Below, one piece after another: positions 45,021 to 56,285 of a DNA stretch of 64,000 bases. Position 1 is the first letter of the stretch. The number at the start of each line of letters is the position of its first letter. The translations under genes were made by a program, and so were the position numbers. This stretch comes from Raphanus sativus (taxonomy: Eukaryota > Streptophyta > Magnoliopsida > Brassicales > Brassicaceae): assembly GCF_000801105.2 (NCBI RefSeq), contig NC_079514.1, positions 17,338,293 to 17,402,292 on the forward strand. The letters run 5' to 3'. A model generated the notes under the pieces. The model saw only the letters and a list, made by a program, of their open reading frames with translations, was not told the origin of the DNA and made no database searches.

Positions 45021-48000
45021 ATGGATGAAGAGGACGAGCTTGGGGGTTGGGATAAGGATTTTCTCGACGCAGCGTTCAAAGCCGAAGAGATTCTTCTCTC
45101 TACACAACCACCTCCGCCTGCTCCACCGACTGTTCCGCCTCCTGCTCCTGCTCCGGCGTCGGAGAGTGTGGAGTTACATTCACGCCATAAAATTCAAGTT
45201 CGTGATCCTTTCGCAAGCTTCTCTCCACCGAGAGTACTCTCTCAGAGAGCAGGTGACGCGGTAACTGATTACTCGGCGGCTGCTGTTAGACCAATCTCTC
45301 CGACTCGTCGTAATGATAGCGAGAAAGATGTGGAAATCGAGCGCTTAAAGGTTCGCTGTGGTTTGCTTGCTACTACTACTACTTGTTTGTTTTGTATAAG
45401 AGATCTCAATGATTGTTCTTATGAATAACAGAAGGAGCTAGGGCGTGTCTCCAAGCAGCTGCTTGATATGGTTTGCTTTTAGTCTTTTGTGTTTTTGGCT
45501 GTTTGATCTTTATTATGTTGAGAAGATCTTTGATGGTTAACTATACATTGTTCCAGGAACAAGAGTGTTCTCAGCTTAAGAAGGGCAAAAGCAAAGAGAC
45601 ACAGGTCAAAAGTGAGAGTAAAGGGAGAGGTGCGACAGTTCATGCTTCTATGAGAACAAACTTGTGAGTGAATTTCTTGTTTAGTTAGATGAGTTATAAC
45701 TTGGAACCGTTTCTGAATTAGTCTTTGTAGAATATAGATAGCATGTTAGAGTTTTAGTCATTTTCAGTTTCTTATCATTTTTGACAACGGTTAAGTAGTG
45801 AACTGCAATGCTGGAATCAAACATCTATGGACCTACCCCCATTCATTAGCATGTCACTTTAATTTTCCCTTTAAAAAAATCATCAACGATAGATGGCCTA
45901 AGGAAGAAGTCTTTGTGAAACAGGGAACCGGATGCTGCAACTTCTGTGAATGATGGAGGAATCGATTCTACAGCTGGGTTAGATGATAAAAAAAGTATGT
46001 GAATCTAGATGTGCTTCCAATAACAAGTTTCAAGATTTCCAAATCCTGTTCCTGTTGTTACTTTTTCTGATTTATATTCACAATTTGTGCTTTGTCATAA
46101 GTCAGGCTTCAAGGCCACTGGTGTTCAAGCGGATCTGGCAAACCATTCTGACCTTTCAAAGAAGCTGCTAGATATCTGGCGCACCTCAAATTATCAAGAC
46201 CCAAGGAGAAATCTGATCTCGGAGCTGCTACTGGCTTGTTCAACAGATCTCCAGATTCTCTTTGGTTTTATGAACACTAGTACGCCTCCCCAAGAAAAAG
46301 ACAGACAAGCAGCCAAAAACTTGTCTAATATGCAATCATCTAAACCGTTAGAGTCTGAAAAAGTATGTCAACTATATTCTGCTGTAACAAAGGTATGACT
46401 TTTAGTTTAAACCTTATACTTGTCAGTATAAAGTTATAGATCATCCCACATAATCGAACTGCCTTTGCAGATCAGCTATGGGTTTGTAAATTTGAAGACC
46501 TTAGTTGAACCACTCCTTGATCTTTGTAATGCGGAAAATGTAAGTTGGGTTTTAGATTCAAGAATTTATCTTCTATATGGATCTCTTTTGTATTCTCCAT
46601 TTTTAGTGAGTATTTTCATTCGTCTGTTGTGCAGGCCATTCTTGTTCATAGATCTCTGCATGTACTACATGTGCTCTTGGAACATATATGTGGTGTTGAA
46701 AACAGATTTGAAGCCAGGTATCTGCTCTCTCTTTCTATATTCTCCAATGTTTTTTTTGCTTAAAATTATTACGTTTAGTATAAATCATTGGTTGTAGTGA
46801 TCCCTTATTGTATGAAGTTACTATAAAGTTCCAAATATAGGTTTTTGAGTTCTCCTTCTACAAAATACAGTCTTTATATTATTCTTATGAACTTTGACTT
46901 GATCTTTCCAGTGCACTCTATCAGGGACAATATCACAGATGAGGAGGAGCCAAGCTCTTGTGAGGTCGCCGAATTTCATGGATACAAAGGAAGGAAGACT
47001 AACTTGAGCATTGGAGAGTCAGAAGGAAGGAAGACTAACTTGAGCATTGGAGAGTCAGTTTACTCGAGTAATATTCCATTTCAGGGAAGATCTGATGCAG
47101 AGACTAGTAAGAAGAGTCAAGCAGGAGATACTGATAAACCTCAGCCAAGTTGGGATGCAAACTGGCATTCTCTGTTTGAATTGATGAATCAAATCGCTAG
47201 TAGAAGAACCGAAGAGAATGTGAAACTGGAAGCAGTGTCGATAATGAACATAATCGTGATGAGAACTAATGCTTATACCGAGAGAGAAACGTAAGCACTC
47301 GAACCGCCTTTTCTTTATTCTGGTCTCTGCTAACATCTGGTATTCATATAACGATATTTCCGCTTCATTGGCCAGTTTTGTATCCGAGCAAGTGTTTTCG
47401 AGCATTTCGCTACTTTTAAAGAAAGAAGCTGGCTTACGTGTGCGTAAAGGAGCTATTCATCTTTTCTTCCTTCTGCTCAACTGTAAGTTTGAAGTGCTCT
47501 ATCTTTCACTTCTGACCTATTTATCTAATCCTAAACGCATTACATTTCTTTATTGAAGGTCCTAAAGTGTTAGCTAGATTTGACTCTCTCCATGAGAAAA
47601 ATAAATCTTCAGCTTCTGGGAACAACAGCCAAGAAAATCTGTTTCCTTTGGAACCATTTCGTAAGATCTTTGAAGGTCTAGCAGATTGTCTAACTTCTCC
47701 CAGAAAGACATCAGAGGTACAAAGAGAGAAAAAAAGCTCCTCGTGTCAAGTAGATTACTAAAATTGGATTATTAACACAGCTTTCGGTTGATTTTGAAAT
47801 CCAGGATCTGGAACTCTGTCGGAATGTAATAATGATCTTGGCCTTAGCAGCTTCTTCAGGAAACTCTGGCTATGAACTTCTCTCAAGTCACAACTTACCT
47901 CAAGACACCAGCTTTTTGATGCTGATACTGCATCTTTTAGCAGCGGAGATAGATTCCGAATCAACAGAGCTTCATCCGAACGCAGAAGTATTCAAAGCGA

Positions 48001-48348
48001 GGTATGTATGTATGCATGTATATGTACATTCCCACTCACACTCTGATTTTACAAGTAAATAATATGATCTGCTTTTTGAACAGGACACTATTGATGAGAG
48101 AGATATTGATATTACTAAACAGGCTAGTCTCTGGTTCTTCAAGCTCTTGTACAGTTCTAAGGGAACTAACGAAGAGCAGAGACATGGCGAGTCTAACGGT
48201 TGATGCAGCCACAAGATTGTCCCGTAAAAGAAACTTACTTGGACAGCCTGAAAGCAGTGTTGAGAGAATGAGAGGTTCGGAGATCACGGATTTAGCACGC
48301 ATTTTCAAGAGACGAGTTTTCGCATTCTTAGGTGACAACAGTAGTTGA
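45021..48348 (+). CDS. SUV2: ATRIP homologue SUV2 (DNA-damage checkpoint)
   Basis: Twelve exons (45021-45350, 45432-45470, 45557-45663, 45924-45994, 46106-46392, 46471-46539, 46635-46717, 46925-47290, 47376-47482, 47559-47716, 47805-48001, 48084-48348) join in one frame to 692 residues. The product starts MDEEDELGGWDKDFLDAAF, has a Pro-rich stretch, then a coiled coil (EIERLKKELGRVSKQLLDM and EQECSQLKKGK) and a long helical C-terminal part (LVEPLLDLCNAEN, LLLKKEAGLRVRKGAIHLF). SUV2 is the plant partner of the ATR kinase and carries it to RPA-coated single-stranded DNA in the nucleus. It is somewhat longer than my recollection of the Arabidopsis protein. A 36-bp in-frame duplication is present in exon 8. 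The acceptor of exon 8 was chosen at 46925 because the one 13 bp upstream breaks the frame. Position matches AT5G45610. Confidence 0.93.
46988..47059 (+). repeat. 36-bp in-frame tandem duplication in SUV2 exon 8
   Basis: GGAAGACTAACTTGAGCATT and neighbouring bases occur twice with a 36-bp offset, giving GRKTNLSIGESE then GRKTNLSIGESV in the protein. The copies are identical over the repeated part, which suggests a recent change. Confidence 0.9.
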
Positions 48349-48797
48349 TAGGCTCTCATCTCATCATCGGGGGGTTTCCTTGTTTTGTTTTTTTCGGTGA
48401 GCATGATGTATATGTGCAAAGTTTTGATTGAGGAAGCATCTATACATGATGGTACCTTTCGGCTATTACAACTGTTGTGTTCATTTGTATTTTTTTTTGT
48501 TTGAGACACTTGTAACAAGGAACAACGACACTGAAATCGACTACTTTAGACGTACAAGTAAGAGATGACTTCACCTGCAAATCAGGATCAAACATCTTAA
48601 AAAGAAGAAGCTTGGAATTGAATAAAGTCTGTCATCTCTGATTCTAGGTTTTGTCAGAACAGAGGTTTACGAATTGGTTCTGTTTTAAGGAATCTAGTAT
48701 TCTTGAGAAAGCAAATAATCAAATTAACTTATCAAAACCAAACACAACAGTTGAGGCCAAAAACACAAGTAAGATAAAAATAAAACCCTAATAATTA

Positions 48798-49271
48798 TCA
48801 CGCAAGATATCTATGAAGTTGCATAGACAAATGTAGGTATCCCTTAACAACTACACTTCGATCACTTTTCAAACCAATGAGGTTGACCTTAGAAGTGAAC
48901 ATGTTGCCACTGTTCCAAGGAGGCAATCGAATCTTCGCCCGACCCATCACGACAGTACCGTTAGATGTTCCAGGATCTTTTGTACAAATTCCTCTGGCCA
49001 ACTCAATGTAAACATATTTGTAAGCAGAAGAATCTAAACCAATTGCTAATCTTTCTTTGAATTGATGGACGCCTCCAAAAGACTTGACCGCTGTCGTTCT
49101 TTGTGCATCTTCTCCGTTTATCCATACGTTAACCATGTAGTACCCAGGACCCTTGCTAGGTTGTGTAAGGTCTCTTTCATCTATTGTGAATCCGTTATGG
49201 ATATCAAGGACTAAATCTGTGCTTACTGATTCCTGAATTCTTTTCCCCTCTGCTTTTCCCTCAGCATCCAT
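48798..49271 (-). CDS. Small C2-like domain protein
   Basis: A single-exon frame of 157 residues. The pattern fits a compact C2 beta-sandwich: LVLDIHNGFTI, YMVNVWINGEDAQRTTAVKS (the strand with a Thr before the loop), KYVYIELARG, VMGRAKIRLP and finally VVVKGYLHLSMQL. Small one-domain C2 proteins of plants (SRC2/BAP-like) bind phospholipids, some with calcium. Here the usual cluster of calcium-binding Asp residues is not evident, so binding may be calcium-independent. There is no signal peptide or membrane segment. It is convergent with SUV2, with 449 bp between stop codons. I cannot name an orthologue. The assignment rests on strand pattern and is moderate. Confidence 0.7.
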   Translation of the reverse strand: MDAEGKAEGKRIQESVSTDLVLDIHNGFTIDERDLTQPSKGPGYYMVNVWINGEDAQRTTAVKSFGGVHQFKERLAIGLDSSAYKYVYIELARGICTKDPGTSNGTVVMGRAKIRLPPWNSGNMFTSKVNLIGLKSDRSVVVKGYLHLSMQLHRYLA

Positions 49272-50030
49272 GGTGAAAAAAGAGAGAGAGTAATTTTACA
49301 AGTATGTTGTGCTAAGAGTTTTTAAGAGATATCTCTTGTATACATGCTGAACGAGATTATATATTATTTTTATTCTATGTAAGATATATGCAAACACACA
49401 CGAATATTTATCATCAGAAGTGTAATTCAAAGATTTTATCGAATGATTGTAGAAAATATCCTAAATATACCATTTTAAATTTTGGGAACAAATCTAGACT
49501 TACTAGTTATGAAAGATCTGGTGAATAAATTTTTTAGTAAAAAATATTCCCTTACTAGTTCATTTACAATTTTGATAATTTGATCGTTGCCATAGAAGTA
49601 ATTCTATTGCCACCGTCACGAAAACATCAGCCGCTGCCCATTCTTTAATTATTCCAGAAATTTAATTTTCAAGATATAAACAAAATATCAAGGTTATCGA
49701 CTTATTTTATTCAAATAGATGCAAAATATTTCTTTTAGAAAGGTTATTAACTTATTATGAATGAAAAAACATTAAGTATAAACTAAAATTGATATAAAAA
49801 ATATATATAAAAATATATATTTGCAAATCCAAACTAGGGATGCAATACAAAACAACATGAAAATAAATAGAACATAAATAAAACCATAAAACAAAAAGAT
49901 TTGCACCGCTGAAACAAAGCATTAAAATATATATTAAATAAAATATACAAATGTTGTTTCAAAATAAAAATTACACAAATTTCTTGTTTTTTTTCCTCAA
50001 TGTTTTTAATAAAAAATGACGGGCCGAAAC
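49272..50030. other. AT-rich intergenic, no gene seen
   Basis: This contains the promoter of the C2-like gene (purine-rich leader AAAAAAGAGAGAGAG at about 49275-49290). Beyond it is AT-rich sequence with no credible reading frame. Confidence 0.4.
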
Positions 50031-50790
50031 CCAAAACAAATTACAAAGCCCATTACAAACCGGACCACCACACACCACTCAATTGGGCCTAAGCCCATCT
50101 CTACGAAACCCTAGTTTCTAGACGCGGCCGCCTCGTAAATCGATCTAGGAAGAAGCGCAGACACGTGTAACCAACCTCGCCGTCGAGGGACACATGTAGC
50201 AAGAGCCGTCGCGTCACCACCGCTACTCGTCAAACCGGAGGACCCAATACCGAATCACCCAGCCTCGGCGGATTCGACACCTCCACATCACTCCACCGTG
50301 AACACCTTCGATTTCATGGGTGATCGAAATCGGAGAGCTTCAATCGCCGTGGCGAGATCTCCTCCGCCAAAAAACTCCGCGAAAACCCAAGAAGAAACTT
50401 TACATTCTTCACTCAACACTCTTCCTGTCATAGGTCTTTACCGACCTCCGACGAAGATTGAAACAAAGAAAATAAAAAGAAATCACAAGAACAAACCCAA
50501 AAGAACAAAACAAAAAAAGGACGAAACTAAACCCTAAAGATCTAGGAAAACCGAAACCGACGACGCAAAGCTGTGGTAGCCTTCACCTCCCGGAGACTAG
50601 AGCCGACGATACCGGAACTGACGAAACTTCCACATCTCGGAGACAAAACCGGCGGCAACGAAGCTGTGAGAGCCTTCGTCTTCCATAAAAAAAACACAAA
50701 CTACAGAAGCTTTAAAGAAAATGACGGATTCGGGCAACGGCACGCACGCTCACGCGGCGACCGACCACCGGACCCAGAACCAGATTTACT
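50031..50790. other. GC-rich island of unknown origin (possible retroposon)
   Basis: This block is far richer in G+C than its surroundings. It contains CCGTCGAGGGACACATG, ACCCTAAAGATC and two related segments ending in GAAGCTGTGAGAGCCTTCGT and AAAGCTGTGGTAGCCTTCAC, about 90 bp apart. Plus-strand frames (NTLPVIGLYRPPTKIETKK; RRLEPTIPELTKLPHLGDK) are not recognised. It resembles a non-autonomous retroposon more than a gene, but no target duplication was found. Confidence 0.35.
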
Positions 50791-51199
50791 TGTTACTTCC
50801 AGTTTTAAACTTTTTTCGTTTTCTTGGTTTATCTCATTGAAAACATATCAAGTAAACCCAGATTGCTATGTCTAATATATTCGCTTTGTAGCAGCTTTCT
50901 GTTTCTGATGTTTTATGGTTACTTCTGTTTCTGATCTTCTAACTAGCTGATCTTAGTTCGGGTTGAACGAACTGAACCCCATGATATTATGAACCAAACC
51001 CGAGCCGAAATCATGTAAAACCCGAAACTGCGAAACACTCAAAGGCCACCCCTAGCTAGTCAACAGTCCGAGTAAACTGATTCTTAGAGAGAATGTATCA
51101 AAGACTGGTAAAAAAAAGCGCTACGCTAATAATACTGATACACATTAATGTTACAACAAAACCAATCTCCCACTCCACCAATGGAAACTGGCTACAGCT

Positions 51200-52446
51200 T
51201 CACGGATCAGAACCTGTTTTGATGGTCTGATTCTGTCCCTCTAGCAAGCTTATTTGTCGCCTGAGTTTAGCAATATGAGCTTGAACCTATCCAACAATTT
51301 GAATTAAAAACGAAACAGATCATCAAAACATACACCAAGAATATGTATATACAAGTCTTTGGTTTTTAATTAAATTACCTGTTGACGAGCAGCCGCAAGC
51401 TGTAACAACTCATCGGCTTCAGAGAAGCTCGTGAACCATTGTCCCAAGCTATGATCTTTAGTATCACCTCTCTTCTTTTTCCCGTTATCATCAACTTGCA
51501 CTATTCAACAATACAGGTTGTGTAAAGTAATTATTCAATAGATAAATCAACTAAAGTAGAGTGAAGAAAAGCTTAGAACATTACTAGGAGCAGGCAAGTT
51601 GTAACCAGAGGGTAATCTAGGAAACGTCAAAGCAGGGTGATTCTGAACCCTAGCAAGAAAACTTTCAGAAGGGTCAGGAAACACAATCTCGTCGTAGTGT
51701 TCGACAACCACAGGCTTCTTCATTGTCAAAGGACCTGATTCATCTTCTGGGTATAACTTCAAGTGATGATATCTGTTTTTTTGTAACACCAGTAAGTGAT
51801 ACGATAAATAGATAGATAGACATCCATAATGGGGAGACTTACAAACTCAATGGCTTGTCACAGACGTCGCTGTGGAAATGCAATGTGATAGCAATCTCGA
51901 ATTCTCCCCAGCCAGATTCGGAGACCTCGAATGGAGGCTCCTCGATGACTCTTGTGGGGTTGTTGAAACTAGAATGAAGCTGGAAGACGACTTTCTTGAT
52001 TACAACACTGATGTCTTCATTTGTTGCCCCACGAACATATACAGCCCATTTGTGAGATTGGTATCTGCGGAAAACATATGATTTTTTAAGACCATTCAGT
52101 TGAAAGGGGTATTATTGCCAATTAACTCGAAAGACTTACTCGCTAGCCTTCTTGCCGAGCCAGAAAGCAATGTTACCATAGACAAGTGGAACGCTTATCT
52201 CAATGTCTTTAAGCTTCTTCTGTCGAGATTTAAAGGTAACAAAACAACAACAAAAAAAGATATGAATTTTTTTTTGTATTGACAGGCTTTTGAATCCAGT
52301 TCCGTAAGAAAGGCTAAGAAAAATAGAGACAAGACAAAGACCTTTTCGTCGGATTTGGTCATCTTGGTTCTGAGGGATTTCAAAGTGGGCTCGGAGGATT
52401 CAGGCGGATCTTGAGCTTGTTTCTTAGATGACGAGTTACTCGTCAT
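51200..52446 (-). CDS. GAS41: YEATS-domain protein GAS41/TAF14b
   Basis: Six exons (52342-52446, 52140-52219, 51843-52064, 51585-51772, 51379-51500, 51200-51286) join in frame to 267 residues. The YEATS domain spans exons 2-4: [40 protein letters not shown] and [13 protein letters not shown], with the aromatic cage residues of the acyl-lysine reader expected in these loops. The C-terminal exons give a helix/coiled coil ([20 protein letters not shown], then [11 protein letters not shown]). GAS41 is a shared subunit of the SWR1 and NuA4 chromatin complexes and binds modified histone tails in the nucleus. Position matches AT5G45600. An in-frame upstream ATG at 52626 would add 60 residues; the start at 52446 is preferred because it matches the family's N-terminus ([11 protein letters not shown]). 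Confidence 0.96.
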
Positions 52447-52897
52447 TCCTTGTGCGTAACTGATGATTTCATTCGGACAAAGGTAAGAGGTTGGAAGCGT
52501 CGGAAAGGCAAAACAGGAGAGAAACTCTGAGTTTGGCTCTCTCTCTCTCTCCCTTCTTTTTTTCTGTTTTCCGATGGGTTCACAGAAACCCGATCCAAAC
52601 GGCGATCTCAACAATTCTTTTTCCAATTTTAGGGTTTTATTTGATTTGATACAAAAAAATTCTTTTGCTTAATTATTTTTATTATTGTTCTTTTTTTTTT
52701 CACTAATTTGCGGCAACATAATAATCAACTCCATGTAAAGCCCAGTTCTTTGTTCTTCGGCCTGCAGGCCCAGTGAAATGCCCCGGTCCAAAGTTTCTTC
52801 CTTTTTTATTGTTTTTGTTCTAGGCTACCGCTTCATCATTACATTTACAAATTACAGGACAGTTCCTTTCAAAATCTAAAGTTATGACATGTTTAAT

Positions 52898-53444
52898 TAG
52901 GGGTGGGCACTTCAGTTATTTTATCGGTTCGGGTTCGGTCCGGTTTGGTTAATTCGGTTCTAAAAGTTTTCAAATTGAAGTTTAGTTTGGTTTGGATCGA
53001 TTTCGGTTCAGTTTGTATTCGGTTCGGTTTGTATTTCGGTTCGATTTAATCAGATTTTCTTAGTTTAGTTCTTTTAAGAGAAATCGTGTTTTAAAACATC
53101 AACGCATGATCATCATGATGGTGACAATAAAAAATAAATTATGTGAACTAAATCAAATATAGAACTAAATCAATAATTTCTTTGTGTTTAAACGTAAAAT
53201 CAAACATAAAACCAAAAATTAAAATGTAATCTATTTATTTTATATTATTATCTTTGAACCTAATATAAATACTATAGGCAATAGGAGTGGCACTTCGATT
53301 ATTTTATGGATTCGGTTTCGGTCCGGTTCGGTTTGGTTAATTTGGTTCTAGAATTTTTCTAACCGAAATAAACCATAACTAGTTTGGTTTGGTTTTGACT
53401 CGGTTCGGTTTGGTTTAACTCGATTCGGTTTTTTTTCCACCCCT
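52898..53444. mobile_element. Mutator-like MITE, 547 bp, 9-bp target duplication
   Basis: The ends are TAGGGGTGGGC and CCACCCCT, inverse of each other over about 9 bp. ATGTTTAAT flanks both sides (52889-52897 and 53445-53453). The interior consists of two GGTTCGGTTTGGTT-rich blocks separated by an AT-rich spacer (53060-53270). No coding capacity. Confidence 0.75.
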
Positions 53445-53755
53445 ATGTTTAATGGTTTAATTAAAAGTTCATTATATTTCTATATCAAAAATATGGGTTT
53501 CGAGTTTCAGCGCAGACAAAATTAGTAAAATTAAAACAACAACTTTTTAATATATTATTAATTTTTTAAAGTATTTACAAAAATGTGATTGTCATTAATT
53601 TTTGTTCGTAAATTATGAAAATTAGTTATAACAACCAAATAAGAAAACTAACGGCCCACCACATAACACATTTACCATCGCAAAAATATGATAAGTCAAA
53701 CTTATCAAATTCATCGTTTGTAATATGTCACATTCTTGTGTTTAATATTACATTA

Positions 53756-53830
53756 CTAGAGGTTTGCCGCGCTACGCGCCGGTTTTTAAAATTATTTTAA
53801 CATGATTACATAAACATTTGGTTTGGTTGT
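53756..53830 (-). mobile_element. Helitron 3' terminus on the minus strand
   Basis: Reading the minus strand, the stem CCGGCGCGTAGCGCGG is followed by CAAACCTCTAG and a T (A at 53755 on the plus strand). The element must extend to the right from 53756. I did not find a convincing 5' end, so its length is unknown. Confidence 0.65.
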
Positions 53831-54826
53831 TAATGTATATTTCATGTGCTTTCCTGAATTTTTCTTTTTCAAAAAGCATGGTATTTTAAGGTACCCTTTA
53901 TATGTAGTGTGTTTTTCTGTTTCTCGAATTTTATGTGTGGTTTTCTTTTTTATAAATATGTAAATATTCAGTGATGCATGTACAAAGAATTTAAGGCTAA
54001 GAACATTTGTCACATAAAAAAATAAGAAAAAAAACGAACAGACCTAGATGATTGTGACTTTATACAAAGCTACGGACAATTCTCTAAGAATGCTTTAACC
54101 AAATCTGCATAAAGTTCAATGTGTATGTTTTTCTAACATCATCGTCCTCGTTGCCGAATAAAGCTCCAAAATCTTCTCATCTGCTGAACAAAATTATCTC
54201 CTTAAAAACCTTTAACTAATTTGTCTGTTACTCACTTTATATTCTCAGCCAGAGATCGTGTATATGCTAAAGCTAGCTTGACTAATACATTAAGATCATC
54301 TTTTAGTCTTTTTTAGAGAATCATTACAAAGTTGGATATGAAACAAAAAAAAATTAAGTTTTTAATCATAGCTTGAGGATGAAACATACTGAGGCAAACA
54401 TTGCTAAAAAGGTTTGAATGTCATGCTTAGTTCAAAAAAGCTTAGTGATCTTTATAAAAAAAAAAAGAGAAGAAAATTGCAGAATAAGAGGGCTCAAAGA
54501 ATATATGAACTGTGCTCCAATAATATCTCGATATTCATTCTTCAAACTTTTTATTATCACTCGAGCCATCAAGTAAATTATAGAGGGCATCCATGAACTT
54601 GTGCTTCAACTTTATCACCTCTTTTCGCTCAACCTTATGCTCTCCCTTTTGATACATCACTGACCTTACTACGATTCTCTACACCTCCATTAACAACTCA
54701 TTTCTGAGTGGTGACACCAGCCATGTTTATTTACAGGCTGTGTAATGTCTTTGGCCGTAAATTAGTCGACGTTATATATAATAGAGGCAATTAACTCCAA
54801 TTCTTCCACTCTGTCCCAATCAATAC

Positions 54827-54865
54827 CTTGGCTGTGCTTCTCATGTCCATTCCAGAACCACCAGC
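54827..54865 (-). pseudogene. Glutamine synthetase exon relic
   Basis: A 39-bp minus-strand exon between a perfect acceptor (TTTTCAAAACAG) and donor (AAG then GTATTG) reads AGGSGMDMRSTAK. Plant glutamine synthetase has GGSGMDMRSKAR at its N-terminal domain. The changed last residues and the absence of any other glutamine synthetase exon nearby mark this as a relic. The surrounding 54600-55830 shows no further recognisable coding sequence. Confidence 0.55.
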
Positions 54866-56129
54866 CTGTTTTGAAAGTTCATAGAAACCCCAAATTAAGG
54901 TGTAAAAATAAACAGAACACATAACTCTTTCGTTGTTGTTCAAGATGCAATTATCAAGCTACAAACCTGTGAGAATGACCAAAAACATTGTCTTTTAAAT
55001 CTAAACTGCAGAAAGAGAGATGAGGAAGGAAAGTTACTGATATGATATTTCGATGTAGGGGATGGTTACTTGTAACTTGGTCAACTATTACTCGGAAAGA
55101 AACCATTTCACAAAACCAGTTATAAAAGCTAAGAAATGGCAATAACTAATTCATGAACGGAGCATATAGTATGTCAAAAAATTATACAGAAATGTTACAC
55201 TAAGTATTCTTTTCACCGGATGAGCTTTTGCGCAGATCTTAGTTTGACAAATTTGTTTCCCTGACAAAGAACAATAGAATTTGGTTAAGAACATGTTTTA
55301 AAAAGTTGTGATGAAACAAATAGACATAAGAAATATTATGTTTCTCAATTCTCAAATTGCCAAGAAATTGGTGGATAAGAAAAAAATGAAAAAGATCTGT
55401 GATCATTTTCGGAGGTCCCTGACTGTGGTTTCAGTATTTGAAAGAGCAAGACTATGTGTGTAAAAGATCTCTCATCTTCTACGTGTATAGTCCCCTAAGA
55501 GATCTTGATAAGAAGTAAAAAGGCATTAAAGATGATTTAGTGTGTAATCATTGATTGAAAGTCATTAGTATAGACGTTTCTTGAATGCAGCAAGGGAAAG
55601 GGAAACAGACCAGTAAATTATTGCCTGAGAAGACGAAGACCGACGGTGTTTTCCATCGTTTCAGTCTGATCAGGGGGGAGAAATGGGCTAGATATGAACA
55701 GAAAGAGGATTTGGACCAGATAATACAATCATATCAAAAATTTGGCCTACTACCAGACCTGATTTTAGTCTTCTGCATAGACAGAAAAAATAAATTCACT
55801 CCAGAACCTGTCAGCAAATGAGCTTGCCAAATGATACGGTCCAATACGAATACGAATTCTGATTAACAAATGCAAAAGCGAGAGTCAATTAATAAAGATT
55901 GTACACGTGTCATTATTCTCCCAAGGATATAAAAAGCCAACTTTATTATATAAGATATCAAATATTCTCACATAATTGTATGAATAACTGAGTATAGATT
56001 TCTATTAATATAATAGTATCACTATAGTTAGACTTATTTAATATAATATTTAAGAAACATTTAGAATAGATTTAATTTTTATTATGTTTTTACTAATAGC
56101 ATATTTACGAATAAAAAAGCAAAACCAAA

Positions 56130-56285
56130 CGGACCTAAACGGGCTTAAACGGGCAACTTCATGTTAAACGGACAACTTCATGTTAAACGGGCTCACTGTT
56201 AAACGGGCTTCAACGGACGGGCTTTAAACGGGCGTGCGATCGACGGGCTTTAAACGGGCATGGCTTAAACGGGTCCGGGTAGCCC
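56130..56285. repeat. AAACGGGC-type minisatellite
   Basis: Variants of TTAAACGGGCTT recur about nine times, with GGGTAGCCCGT at the right end. This is the texture of one end of a small DNA transposon, but the opposite end was not found. Confidence 0.7.

Noticed and set aside
52447..52626. 60-residue N-terminal extension of GAS41 from an upstream in-frame ATG.
   Set aside because: The family starts at the downstream Met, and the extension is low-complexity Arg/Glu sequence from a CT-rich leader.
55585..55821. Plus-strand frame of 78 residues (MQQGKGKQTSKLLPEKTK start).
   Set aside because: No recognisable family, no splice or promoter support, and surrounded by repeats.
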